Shown: positions 12,877 through 20,652 of the stretch, piece after piece
How positions within the stretch are numbered: the first letter of the stretch is position 1
How the letters are laid out: the number at the start of each line of letters is the position of its first letter
Virus record (IMG/VR): IMGVR_UViG_3300033154_000173
Location: 1-20,652 of that record
Reading direction: 5' to 3' (one strand)
Length of the DNA: 20,652 nt
From: a virus
The notes under the pieces: model-generated
Seen by the model: the letters and a program-made list of their open reading frames with translations, nothing else
Told to the model about the DNA's origin: nothing
Databases searched by the model: none
Translations under genes and position numbers: made by a program

Positions 12877-13385
12877 TGCCCGTAATTACCTTCACAGGTT
12901 CGGAAGTAAGGGCAATGCAAAACTCACCAGGCTACGGCGTAGGTAAAACCTGGTGGGAAATTCAAGCAATGGGCTTTAAGCAGCTTGAAAGAGATCTCGG
13001 CAACCTCATACGCAAATGGGACAAGGAATCCGAGAAGATATTAGGCGAAACGGCTACAAAAGTAAGAAAGGCCGCACAGCCACGAAGCCCTTATTTATAC
13101 GGTGTTTTGCGTAGTGCTCATTTCGACACACTGTTACGAGACTCCACGTTTTGGGGAGGTCGCGCAGGTTTGGTCGCGATAGATCCGCAAGCAGAGCATC
13201 ATATTTTAGGCGGCAGACCTAACATATACGGCGCGGAAATACACGCTGGACTAAGAGGTGCGCGGCGTCCTTGGTTCGCTGACACAATCGCACAAGATGT
13301 ACCAAGTATTTTAGAAGAAACCGGAAACGAACTAAAGGGCGTTTACGCAGAATACCTGAACCAGACACTGTCCGGAGCAATATAA
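12876..13385 (+). CDS. HK97 gp10-like tail completion / neck protein
   Basis: A 169-residue protein with a helical middle (FKQLERDLGNLIRKWDKESEKIL) followed by VRKAAQPRSPYLYGVLRSAHFD, the 'V-x-x-A-x-P-x-x-T/Y-G-x-L-x-x-S' pattern of the HK97 gp10 family, and GARRPWFADTI near the end, where that family has a P-W/F motif. These proteins sit at the head-tail junction or cap the tail. It begins inside the upstream stop (TAATG) and ends directly against the next start. Fairly sure. Confidence 0.72.
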   Translation: MPVITFTGSEVRAMQNSPGYGVGKTWWEIQAMGFKQLERDLGNLIRKWDKESEKILGETATKVRKAAQPRSPYLYGVLRSAHFDTLLRDSTFWGGRAGLVAIDPQAEHHILGGRPNIYGAEIHAGLRGARRPWFADTIAQDVPSILEETGNELKGVYAEYLNQTLSGAI

Positions 13386-13799
13386 ATGGCGACAATAAAC
13401 GAGCAATTAGACGAGCTAAAAGTCGAAGTAAGAACTATACTACCAGCAAAATGGACCACCATTTATGGGTATAGAACAGCACCAGAAAAACACGTTCGTT
13501 ATGCGATGATCACGCACATGGGAACAGAAGATGGAACCGCCGTTACTGGCGGGCAAAATAAAGTTACTGACTTTCTTATCGTGCTATTTGCACAGCACGA
13601 CAAGGAAGAAGCAACACTGGAGGCAGCAGAAAGAGACTTGAACGACGCAGAATCATTGATTCTCGATCAGCTTACTCAAGTGCGAAGAAACGGTAAATGG
13701 CAGAAGGTCGTAATTCCATTTCCAACGATTCGACCAAGACAGCCAAGGGCATTACCAGAAACTCGATTAGCAGAAATTCCAGTTCGCCTATATTCATAA
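13386..13799 (+). CDS. Tail terminator-type protein
   Basis: A 137-residue protein starting MATINEQLDELKVEVRTILP, a helix followed by beta strands (TDFLIVLFAQ), a helix (EATLEAAERDLNDAESLILDQL) and a last strand (RLAEIPVRLYS). That alpha-beta layout and position between the gp10-like gene and the tube genes match the gpU / SPP1 gp17-type tail terminators, which stop tube growth and join the tail to the head. No diagnostic motif exists in this family, so the call rests on layout and order. Confidence 0.6.
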   Translation: MATINEQLDELKVEVRTILPAKWTTIYGYRTAPEKHVRYAMITHMGTEDGTAVTGGQNKVTDFLIVLFAQHDKEEATLEAAERDLNDAESLILDQLTQVRRNGKWQKVVIPFPTIRPRQPRALPETRLAEIPVRLYS

Positions 13800-13818
13800 T
13801 CATAAAAAGGAAATAACA

Positions 13819-14028
13819 ATGCCAGCACCAAACGCCAAGCCAGATCAAAAACTTTATGTAGTCAAGAAAAACATCCGGTACAAAAATCCGGATAAGAAGC
13901 TCGGGTTATACCGCGCTCTTATTACCCCGGACTCAGATCTTGGCAAAAAGGGATTGCCGTTTCCGCATCTGAAGCCAGAAGAAATCAAGTTGCTAGAACG
14001 ACGCGGGTTCATCGCTCCAAAGAAGTAA
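13819..14028 (+). CDS. Small basic protein before the tube genes (69 aa)
   Basis: A 69-residue Lys-rich protein with a KKLGLYRALITPDSDLGKKG centre and a conserved-looking ending (HLKPEEIKLLERRGFIAP), a short helix-turn as seen in several small phage proteins of unknown role. AAAGGAAA lies about 8 nt upstream. Its position between the tail terminator and tube genes suggests tail or neck morphogenesis, without direct evidence. Confidence 0.62.
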   Translation: MPAPNAKPDQKLYVVKKNIRYKNPDKKLGLYRALITPDSDLGKKGLPFPHLKPEEIKLLERRGFIAPKK

Positions 14029-14075
14029 GCCCGCCACAGTCCCGTTCTACTAATAGAGTAATGAGGTAATAACCA

Positions 14076-14594
14076 ATGACAAAAACAGCCAATAGTTATA
14101 TCTCCGATCAAGGAGAACTTGTCTTAACCGTAGACTCCGTACTAACGGACATAGCGTACTTCACCACCGCAGAACCAGTTATTTTTGACGGTGTGCTGAG
14201 AAAGCTCGAGGAAACGTCTCCCAAAACCAGGGAATATTCAGAGGTCTTTGTAACCGGAAGTACATCGCCTATCAAGACGATGAGTTCCAAGCAGACCGCA
14301 ACAGAATGGACCTTGACCATACTTGACGACTACAGTGCCGGAAACACTGGCGAATGGGGAACCGACGAACTCACCGCAGTTGAAACATTCCAGCAGATCA
14401 TGGACAACGCCTTAGTAATAGCGGACCTGGCTTGTACACCGGCCGGAGGCGCGACAGGCGACATCGAAACCACGCTGGTCAACGTCGACGTAAAATCCGT
14501 AACCCACCCACCGATTGACTCTGACGCGACGAACCCGCAAGAAGTAGTAATCATGCTCGTGGTCGAAAGCTACACCAAGGCCGCACATAGTTAA
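14076..14594 (+). CDS. Major tail tube protein, copy 1
   Basis: A 172-residue beta-rich protein that by position and size forms the tail tube. It shares nearly its whole sequence plan with the next gene: ANSYISDQGELV at the start, EETSPKTREYSEVFV in the middle, MSSKQTATEWTLTILDDYS, and a last 45 residues matching at 42 positions. The region near 88-125 is more variable. The start follows GAGG 10-14 nt upstream. A long variable loop may face outward. It is distinct from sheath proteins, which are much longer. Confidence 0.75.
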   Translation: MTKTANSYISDQGELVLTVDSVLTDIAYFTTAEPVIFDGVLRKLEETSPKTREYSEVFVTGSTSPIKTMSSKQTATEWTLTILDDYSAGNTGEWGTDELTAVETFQQIMDNALVIADLACTPAGGATGDIETTLVNVDVKSVTHPPIDSDATNPQEVVIMLVVESYTKAAHS

Positions 14595-14607
14595 ATAGGA
14601 AAACAAT

Positions 14608-15135
14608 ATGCCAGATAAAACAGCCAATAGTTATATATCTGATCAAGGCGAATTAGTATTCGTCATCAGCGCAGCAGCCGTGACCGCAATCGCCGCCATA
14701 ACCACAGAAGAAGATATGATCCTTGATCTCGTTCTGCGGAAGTTTGAAGAAACGTCCCCTAAGACCAGGGAATATTCCGAGGTGTTTGTTGCAGGAGACG
14801 TCAGTCCCATAAAGACTATGAGTTCCAAGCAAACCGCAACGGAATGGACCTTGACCATACTCGACGACTATTCAAGCGGCGGGACACCGGAACTCGGTGG
14901 TACTCCTTGGACCACAGCCGTAGAGCTTTTCCAAGAATATATGGATGCAGCGTATACTCTTGAGGAATTGTCACTCACTCCCGCAGGTGGAGTGGCCGGA
15001 GACATCGAAACCACATTGGTGAACGTAGATGTGAAGTCGATTACCCACCCGCCGATTGACTCTGACGCAACCAACCCGCAAGAAGTGACAATTATGCTGG
15101 TCGTGGAAAGCTACACAAAGGCCGCACATGGTTAA
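14608..15135 (+). CDS. Major tail tube protein, copy 2 (paralogue)
   Basis: A 175-residue paralogue of the preceding gene. The block EETSPKTREYSEVFV...LDDYS matches at 40 of 43 positions and the last 45 residues at 42 of 45, while residues about 17-40 and 88-125 differ. Synonymous differences are frequent, so the duplication is not recent and both copies seem under selection. Only 13 nt separate the two genes. Its stop overlaps the chaperone start (ATGGTTAA, 15128-15135). Either both proteins form a mixed tube or one caps or replaces the other; the sequence does not decide. Confidence 0.75.
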   Translation: MPDKTANSYISDQGELVFVISAAAVTAIAAITTEEDMILDLVLRKFEETSPKTREYSEVFVAGDVSPIKTMSSKQTATEWTLTILDDYSSGGTPELGGTPWTTAVELFQEYMDAAYTLEELSLTPAGGVAGDIETTLVNVDVKSITHPPIDSDATNPQEVTIMLVVESYTKAAHG

Positions 15136-15553
15136 AAGCGAATCCATAGAGCTGCCAGAGTTCCTAATGGCATTGCCCGAAGATTTGCGCCCCACTCGTC
15201 CTAAAGTAAACCGGCTGGTCTTCCCATCACCGTTGAAGGAATGGCCTGGAACAGTCACTACCGCATGTTATCTGAGCGCAGAAGAATATCATGTGTGGTG
15301 GACTAATTCAGGGGACGGCCAGCCAGAGGACGACAAACGGCATTGGGCGTACTTCGATTGGGAGACGCGGTTCCACTTCGCGAAAGCCTGGGCTATCGAG
15401 GGTCTTGACAACGATCAACTAAAAACGGATCCAAAAGATATTCCAGACACGCGCCTGATAATATGGTACGTCACAGTAACCAATACCATTATTCAGGAGG
15501 CTACGTTACTCCCAAACTCGCGAAGGCCGTCGAGCGAAACTTTGATCACGTAA
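15128..15553 (+). CDS. Tail assembly chaperone (gpG-like, 0 frame)
   Basis: A 141-residue protein between the tube and tape measure genes, the position of lambda gpG-type tail chaperones that bind the tape measure during tail assembly. It has an N-terminal SIELPEFLMALPEDLRP stretch and a Trp-rich centre (YHVWWTNSG, HWAYFDWETRF). A -1 frameshift site near its end (15511-15517) would join residues 1-130 to a 110-residue extension encoded by the overlapping downstream ORF. It overlaps the upstream gene by 8 nt. Sequence similarity within this group is always low, so the call rests on position and frameshift architecture. Confidence 0.75.
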   Translation: MVKSESIELPEFLMALPEDLRPTRPKVNRLVFPSPLKEWPGTVTTACYLSAEEYHVWWTNSGDGQPEDDKRHWAYFDWETRFHFAKAWAIEGLDNDQLKTDPKDIPDTRLIIWYVTVTNTIIQEATLLPNSRRPSSETLIT

Positions 15554-15849
15554 AAGAATCGCAAGATGGCCAGCGTCACAAGGACAATGTGGATCCGCTA
15601 CCGTGGCCGCACGAACTTGGTTTGAGTATCATAGATCAGGCAACAAACAGTCCGAGATTTTGGCCCTGGCCGACGAGAGATTGGCTATTCAACAAACCAG
15701 CCCTTGATGCCATAAACATTGTCTCCTTCATGCAAAGATTACTTAAAAAATCAGGCGAGCTTTGGACAGATAATGATAACAGCTTCTATCGAGCGATTCA
15801 CGCAAAGCCAGAGGTAGTGCAACATGGGCGCAATAACGTCACATTATAA
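15463..15849 (+). CDS. Tail assembly chaperone extension (gpT-like, -1 frame)
   Basis: This ORF lies in the -1 frame relative to the chaperone gene and overlaps its last 91 nt. It has no ribosome binding site at its first ATG (15463), as expected if it is reached by frameshifting. From the slip site onward it reads CTC-GCG-AAG (LAKAVERNFDHV), continues through PWPHELGLSIIDQ, and stops at 15847-15849, overlapping the tape measure start by 26 nt. The predicted fusion is 130 + 110 = 240 residues. In lambda-like systems the fused form (gpGT) links chaperone to tube protein. The ORF's 5' part upstream of the slip site is probably not translated in this frame. Confidence 0.72.
   Translation: MVRHSNQYHYSGGYVTPKLAKAVERNFDHVKESQDGQRHKDNVDPLPWPHELGLSIIDQATNSPRFWPWPTRDWLFNKPALDAINIVSFMQRLLKKSGELWTDNDNSFYRAIHAKPEVVQHGRNNVTL
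15495..15517 (+). promoter_or_regulatory. Programmed -1 frameshift site with upstream Shine-Dalgarno-like stimulator
   Basis: The heptamer C CCA AAC (15511-15517) sits in the 0 frame as ctC-CCA-AAC, the X XXY YYZ form, and slips to CCC-AAA in the -1 frame. AGGAGG (15495-15500) lies exactly 10 nt upstream. The -1 frame is open from 15409 to 15849. A weak CTCG/CGAG stem (15517-15520 with 15531-15534) follows; no strong downstream structure was found by eye. Known: a Shine-Dalgarno-like sequence about 10 nt upstream stimulates -1 shifting in E. coli dnaX. Confidence 0.75.
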
Positions 15850-18800
15850 TCTTGCAATAATAATCCAAGAGCAACGGCGCGGAAACGCAGTTCGGGATCT
15901 TAAACAAGATCTAACGCTAGTCAACCAACGTCTTGACAAACACGGAGTTGCGGCCGGACAAGCTGCGTCTAAGACAGAACAGTTTGTCACAAAGACGAAA
16001 CGGCTAGGCCAAGCTCTCAGAAAAGTTCTAGTACCAGCATTGCTTCTGGCCGCAACCGCAGTTGCAAAGCTCGGCACGGATGGAGTCAAAGCCTTTGCTC
16101 AGTTCGACAAAGGGATGCAGGAGGTTTTTACACTCATACCGGATAGATCAAAGGAGATGGAGGACGAATTAACCAAGGGCATTCAAAATGTGGGCAAGCA
16201 ATTCGGATACCTAACCGAAGAAACAATACCTGCTTTGTACCAAGCCCTATCAGCGGGTATACCAGAAGAAAATGCCATAACAGCAGTAGAATTAGCGGCC
16301 AAGGCCGCAAAAGCGGGAGCCTCGGATCTAGAGAGTACAATGCGTATTGGCATGGCCGTTGTGAATGCCTACGGTGGAGAAGTCTATACGCTTGGCGAAG
16401 CCTACGATCTAATATTTCAATTAGTCGATAAAGGAGTTCCACGACTGTCTGATTGGGGGAACACCCTGCAAGACGTTATCAGCATCGCGTCAGAAGCCAG
16501 AACCCCATTTGAGGACATCGTGGCCGCACTCGCCGTTATGACTCGCCAGGGCGACACCGCGGCAGAGTCAGCCGAATTACTTGGCTTTATCCTCATGCAG
16601 ATGCAGATTGAGGGAACGACCGCAGCCGGAGTCTTTATGGAGGCAACCGGACAAAGCTATCGCGAATGGATCGCCACAGGACACGGCCTCGTAGAAGGGC
16701 TTCAAATGATAGACCAATACGCGATCGATACAGGCCAACATCTTGACAGCATGATTGGTGGTAGCTCTAACTTCTATCGAGATCAACAAGCAGCTCGTGG
16801 AACAATGGAGCTGACCGGAATACACATGCAGGAGCTAATAGATCTCGCTAAGCTTGTAGGCGAAGAACAAGAAGGCTCGATGGAGAAGGCATACGGAACG
16901 GCCTCCGACAACGCACAGCAGAGCCTGGATGAAATGGCCGCGAAATGGGAAATCATAAAAATAAAGATAGGCGAAGCGATTTGGGAGCAGGAAATATTCT
17001 TTGGTTTTACCGGAGAGGAACTATTTGATAGCGCAGGAACTGTCTTGGACTACGCCACAGACGATCTAGGGGACCAGTTAATAGGCAACCTGGAATCAGC
17101 CATAGGCGAAATAAAAGACAGGAATATGCTCGAGGAGATAGCAGAAGCCTGGGTGTCAGAAGATAGAACGATAGAAATACCGTTCTTTCCAGACTGGGAA
17201 CTATTTGAGGAAACAACGGCAGAAGGAAAAGAAATACTAGCGCGAGAACTAGCCCAATACTATGGTCAATACGAGGATTATTCTCGAGCCATACGGAAAT
17301 TGGGATTAGTAGAACAATACCGACTCGATCCTGGCCTTCTTCAGCAAACAACAGGTGATCCACTAGGCGAATGGGCAAAGAAAAGACACAAAGAAAATGC
17401 AGAACTGACGTCCCAAATACAAGAGTATTACAACGCTGTCTTTATACTCCAAAGTGAAGAAGAATTGAACATGCTTAATCTCAAGCAGGTCAATCAAGAA
17501 ATACAGCAAGAGAATTTAGAAAAGGAAGCGAGTTTACAAAGACAGGCAGAGTACAACGAAGAAAATCTGTTCTTTTTTGACTCATTTTATGCAACACAAC
17601 AATCTACCGTGGATTTGCTAGGAATGTATAACGATGGCCTAATAACCCAAACGGAATATTGGGAACAATTAGGAGTTTACGGGAAGGAGTTCGGGGAGGT
17701 TGTTCATTGGATCGCCGTTGACACTCGCGCCATGACTTCTGAAATGAGCAGCTTTATTTCCATTGTGGGCACACAAGGAGCGAAATTATACGATGGCTAT
17801 GACGCACTCGCCGAGGCTTCCGGAGAATGGACTCAGATTCTCACAAACAACGCTGGCGAAATCGACGCCGTAATGGAACAGTTGGGAACTGATCTAAGCG
17901 ACGACGAGCAAGGTGTCATGCGCGGAATATTGGATACCGCCGAAGAAGGTGGAACCGCATGGTTGGCCGCATGGAGAGCCTTGCAAACAGACTTGACCCA
18001 AACTCAACGAAACGAACTCATAGCGCGAATGGCCGATCTGCAAGCAGCAGACGGAGTTTACAAAGGCGTTTGGACCGGCAACAAAAAGGCCGCAGAGGAC
18101 GCAGAGGCTGATATACTGGCAGCTCTCGAAGCAATAGAGACTGGTTGGAACAACATGGTAATCGAAGTATTTGCGGCCAATCTCGCCCTGGATTCAAGAC
18201 TGGCCGGAACGATAGAAGCGCAAATTGCAGAAATTAGACTTCAAGAAGCAATGGGCGAAATAAAACCAGAAGTGGCCGAATCACAAATAACTTATTTGGA
18301 AAAAGCGAGTCAGTTAAAAGAGATACATGACGAAATGTACACCGCTTACATGGCAGACGGAGTGCTTGCGCAAGAAGAAGCCGCAAAAATGGCAGTCGCA
18401 GAAGACACAGTGTTCTTGTCAGCCGAAATGACAACCAAAGAATTAAAGAAACAAATAGACGCAGCGACAGCTTACGAAGGCGGCTACCCGTATGTAGTAG
18501 GGCTTATCAGAGATGATCTTAATCCAGCATTAGATGATACGGCAAATAAGGCTAAGAAACTTACAGAAAAGCCAATCGTGCCGGAGGTCGGCATGGACAA
18601 AGTGGCATTTGACACAAAATACAAATTCTTGATGGAACAAATAGACGAAGCAGAGGGACCGCATGAGGTCGAATTCTACATGAGCCAAATGCCGACGCCA
18701 CCGGCAACTCCCGATGCCAGGGAAGCAGGTGGAACCGGAGGCACTTACAGGACTGTTCCAGGCGGCTATCCGAACGACTCCTACCTCCTCGGCCTAACAA

Positions 18801-18988
18801 GTCGCGAGGAATACTCGGTTTTAACGCCAGGCCAAGCTAGAGGGCAGGGCGGGGGAGGTCGGCAGTACATTGACCAAAGCCACCACACAACCATTATTAA
18901 CAATCACACTCGCGCAGCAGCCGCCGTGTCCAGAGCCTATCTAGACACTTTGTACGATCAAAGATTAAGACGATTTGTAGGAGAATAA
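15824..18988 (+). CDS. Tail tape measure protein
   Basis: A 1054-residue protein, by far the longest here. It sets tail length and is ejected with the DNA. Seen: a coiled-coil N-terminus (DLKQDLTLVNQRLDKH), a hydrophobic stretch (VLVPALLLAATAVAKLG, about 68-84), then a TP901-type core at about 88-300 with AFAQFDKGMQEVFTLIPD, ETIPALYQALSAGIPEENA and LAAKAAKAGASDLE. The rest is mainly long helices with few Cys, ending in Gly-rich and HHTTIINNH segments. At about 1.5 Angstrom per residue the tail would be near 158 nm (inference). GAGGT (15811-15815) is 8 nt upstream of the ATG. It overlaps the chaperone extension by 26 nt. No lytic transglycosylase or peptidase motif was noticed. Confidence 0.9.
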   Translation: MGAITSHYNLAIIIQEQRRGNAVRDLKQDLTLVNQRLDKHGVAAGQAASKTEQFVTKTKRLGQALRKVLVPALLLAATAVAKLGTDGVKAFAQFDKGMQEVFTLIPDRSKEMEDELTKGIQNVGKQFGYLTEETIPALYQALSAGIPEENAITAVELAAKAAKAGASDLESTMRIGMAVVNAYGGEVYTLGEAYDLIFQLVDKGVPRLSDWGNTLQDVISIASEARTPFEDIVAALAVMTRQGDTAAESAELLGFILMQMQIEGTTAAGVFMEATGQSYREWIATGHGLVEGLQMIDQYAIDTGQHLDSMIGGSSNFYRDQQAARGTMELTGIHMQELIDLAKLVGEEQEGSMEKAYGTASDNAQQSLDEMAAKWEIIKIKIGEAIWEQEIFFGFTGEELFDSAGTVLDYATDDLGDQLIGNLESAIGEIKDRNMLEEIAEAWVSEDRTIEIPFFPDWELFEETTAEGKEILARELAQYYGQYEDYSRAIRKLGLVEQYRLDPGLLQQTTGDPLGEWAKKRHKENAELTSQIQEYYNAVFILQSEEELNMLNLKQVNQEIQQENLEKEASLQRQAEYNEENLFFFDSFYATQQSTVDLLGMYNDGLITQTEYWEQLGVYGKEFGEVVHWIAVDTRAMTSEMSSFISIVGTQGAKLYDGYDALAEASGEWTQILTNNAGEIDAVMEQLGTDLSDDEQGVMRGILDTAEEGGTAWLAAWRALQTDLTQTQRNELIARMADLQAADGVYKGVWTGNKKAAEDAEADILAALEAIETGWNNMVIEVFAANLALDSRLAGTIEAQIAEIRLQEAMGEIKPEVAESQITYLEKASQLKEIHDEMYTAYMADGVLAQEEAAKMAVAEDTVFLSAEMTTKELKKQIDAATAYEGGYPYVVGLIRDDLNPALDDTANKAKKLTEKPIVPEVGMDKVAFDTKYKFLMEQIDEAEGPHEVEFYMSQMPTPPATPDAREAGGTGGTYRTVPGGYPNDSYLLGLTSREEYSVLTPGQARGQGGGGRQYIDQSHHTTIINNHTRAAAAVSRAYLDTLYDQRLRRFVGE

Positions 18989-18991
18989 TTC

Positions 18992-20485
18992 ATGGCCGCA
19001 TATTTAGCCGTAGCTAATTTTGACGAAACAGAAAAATACGACTTCACACACGCAGCAAGCAAGGTTCGGCTAATAACCGGAACCCTCAGTGATACGACAA
19101 GCGAGCTTGGCGAACCAGTCGAATTGCGTTTCCAGACAGTCACCAAAGGAACTGCGGCTGAAATACGACTCGCGCTCACTCAAGTCGAGACTATTTTTGG
19201 GCGAACCGCCAAGTTCTTCCTTGATTTGACATCACAGAACAGTATTTGGATGTACGCCAACAGTGATGGAGAAAGAGTTAGGCGAGCTCTTGTTCTTTCG
19301 TGGCAGCGCGTAGACACTGTTCAAGGACCGTCAGATCCCTTGCTCGATAAATCACTTATGGTCATAAGCGATTGGATAATTCAACGCAAGGGATATTGGG
19401 AAGCAACGCTAAGTCACATATATGATCCGGCACTAACATGGTGGCCCGACTTTAATTCAGGTGCTTGTATGGCAGGGACATTCACCGGAGATGGACACGG
19501 TACAGAAGAAAGCGACATGATAGACAAGGGAACCGTACCTGGAAGAATAAGGGAATGGCGCTTTACGTGGCCCACCGTCTACTCAACTAAATACTTTGAC
19601 AAAATGTGGTTCGGGATGAAAACGACTACGGCGCTGGAAGGTGGAGGCAATCTCTTTAAGCCATTCGCTAATTTTGACAGCACATGGGGAAATCCGGACG
19701 TTTACGACTCGTACATCACCCAAAATTACACGGTCGGGCAAAGTGGAATTGCCCTAAATGGCATTTGCGCCGACATCGAGTTCGATGGTGTAGGACGCGC
19801 ACCAGAATGGAAAAACAGAATCAGTGTTCCAGTTCCCTTCCACAACACACAGCCAAGAAACCAGAAAGGGACATACCAAATTCTATTTAGGATGAGAGCT
19901 AAAGCAGCAGGTGGCCGCTATCGAGTGGCAATGTTTCAAGCCTGGGACAAAATAGACCAGGTTTACTCAGTCGCCGAAACCTACCAGGATGTATTTGTGG
20001 AATCGACCGAATACCACTTATATGAAATGGGAGTCATACAAGTGCCGCCAGAAAACTATAGGTCGGCAAGACGAACAACGCCCGAAGATTTTTACCAGCT
20101 CAACATCGGCCTGGCGGCAGAAAGGCTTTCTGCGGACCAGACCGGGACGCTCCAATTGGATATTCTTATCTGGATACCGCAGGAACATTCGATTACACTT
20201 TCGAACATGAGAGCAAGAAGCCCAGGTGGTATCAGTGTAATTACAGATGAAGAAGATATTGCCTTTGGATTTACAACTGTTTCGTCGCCATGGGAAAAAT
20301 TCGTCCATGAAATATCGGAGAATAACTGGACCTGGCCGTCAGATCCAGATCGAGATGTGATTGCGGTTATGGCAGCAGATATTCCAGAGGGAGACGGTCA
20401 TCATCCGTTGACTTCGGATATAACAGTTTCTGATTTTGAAATCATTCCTCGTTATCATTCGTATAATAAAGACTCGTACTCATAA
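18992..20485 (+). CDS. Distal tail / minor tail protein
   Basis: A 497-residue protein directly after the tape measure, where siphoviruses encode the distal tail protein that starts the tail tip. The first 150 residues (YDFTHAASKVRLITGTLSD, a Q-T-V-T-K-G strand, a LSWQRVDTVQGPSD turn, then WIIQRKGYWEATLS) are beta-rich. Long insertions follow, including several Trp-rich strands, so it is larger than minimal Dit proteins and may contain a carbohydrate-binding-like domain (ILFRMRAKAAGGRYRVAMF, about 299-317); that is a guess from beta pattern. AGGAGA (18978-18983) is 8 nt upstream. It overlaps the next gene by one base (TAATG). Confidence 0.68.
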   Translation: MAAYLAVANFDETEKYDFTHAASKVRLITGTLSDTTSELGEPVELRFQTVTKGTAAEIRLALTQVETIFGRTAKFFLDLTSQNSIWMYANSDGERVRRALVLSWQRVDTVQGPSDPLLDKSLMVISDWIIQRKGYWEATLSHIYDPALTWWPDFNSGACMAGTFTGDGHGTEESDMIDKGTVPGRIREWRFTWPTVYSTKYFDKMWFGMKTTTALEGGGNLFKPFANFDSTWGNPDVYDSYITQNYTVGQSGIALNGICADIEFDGVGRAPEWKNRISVPVPFHNTQPRNQKGTYQILFRMRAKAAGGRYRVAMFQAWDKIDQVYSVAETYQDVFVESTEYHLYEMGVIQVPPENYRSARRTTPEDFYQLNIGLAAERLSADQTGTLQLDILIWIPQEHSITLSNMRARSPGGISVITDEEDIAFGFTTVSSPWEKFVHEISENNWTWPSDPDRDVIAVMAADIPEGDGHHPLTSDITVSDFEIIPRYHSYNKDSYS

Positions 20486-20652
20486 TGGAACCAGAAGAAA
20501 GAACAGGCACGAACCCATATCTTCCACAAGAGCGGCTGAAACCCAACATTAGAATCTATCAGCCATTAAAATTGGGTTCTCGCTACATAAGCGACATAAC
20601 AAAATACGCCACCGGATACAGACAAGCGATTCGCCTTTACGGAGGGTATTGG
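20485..20652 (+). CDS. Next tail gene, 5' part only
   Basis: An open frame begins in the TAATG overlap (20483-20487) and runs to the window end without a stop (56 codons). It starts MEPEERTGTNPYLPQERL and continues with YQPLKLGSRYISDITKYATG. By position it should be a tail-tip or tail-associated protein, but too little is present to assign a family. Close coupling to the upstream gene supports it being real. Confidence 0.65.
   Translation, partial: MEPEERTGTNPYLPQERLKPNIRIYQPLKLGSRYISDITKYATGYRQAIRLYGGYW

Noticed and set aside
15418-15432. A AAA ACG as an alternative frameshift site
   Set aside because: Does not satisfy X XXY YYZ (the last codon is ACG), and there is no stimulator at the right distance; CCCAAAC fits better.
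17007-17378. Minus-strand 123-codon ORF in the tape measure gene
   Set aside because: Leu/Pro-rich antisense shadow typical of helical coding DNA read backwards.

Overview
The window is a 20.6-kb stretch of a double-stranded DNA tailed phage or prophage (Caudoviricetes). Every convincing gene lies on the + strand. Most starts have clear Shine-Dalgarno sequences (for example AAAGGAGG before position 74 and AGGAGA before 3272), so the host is a bacterium. I cannot name the host from the sequence. A 1054-residue tape measure protein, paired small tail-tube proteins and no visible sheath gene suggest a long, non-contractile, siphovirus-like tail.

Layout. (1) Positions 1-2565 hold an accessory block: a large multidomain protein (Cys/His knuckle + SLOG/DUF2493-like + DUF4326-like), a 34-residue membrane peptide, a conserved phage protein of unknown role, and a probable nested membrane ORF. 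A strong intrinsic terminator closes the block. (2) Positions 2566-3271 are mostly non-coding, with a 50-bp tandem repeat, several GC-rich hairpins and two possible very small coupled ORFs. (3) Positions 3272-6314 are the packaging region: a probable small terminase and the large terminase. They are separated by about 800 bp holding a dense cluster of inverted repeats, a 63-codon gene, an intrinsic terminator and a four-copy iteron-like repeat. (4) Positions 6302-10981 are the head module: a small unknown protein, portal, a small basic protein, scaffold, decoration-type protein and major capsid protein. (5) Positions 10996-12136 hold a small zinc-ribbon protein, a terminator, an LLH-type holin and a second membrane protein with a coiled coil. 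(6) Positions 12146-13799 hold four connector and tail-completion genes. (7) Positions 13819-20652 are the tail module: a small basic protein, two tandem paralogous tail-tube genes, a tail assembly chaperone pair with a -1 frameshift site, the tape measure, a distal tail protein, and the start of the next tail gene, cut by the window end.

How the parts work together. The terminase pair packages DNA through the portal into a capsid built from scaffold, decoration and major capsid proteins. The connector genes close the head and join it to the tail. The chaperones and tape measure set the tail length along which the tube proteins polymerise. The most interesting unexplained items are the SLOG-DUF4326 fusion, the repeat clusters around the terminase genes, the structured 2.6-3.2 kb region, the frameshift signal with a ribosome-binding-like stimulator, the duplicated tube genes, and lysis-type membrane genes lying inside the head module.

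All family assignments were made by eye from motifs and gene order; none was checked by a database search.
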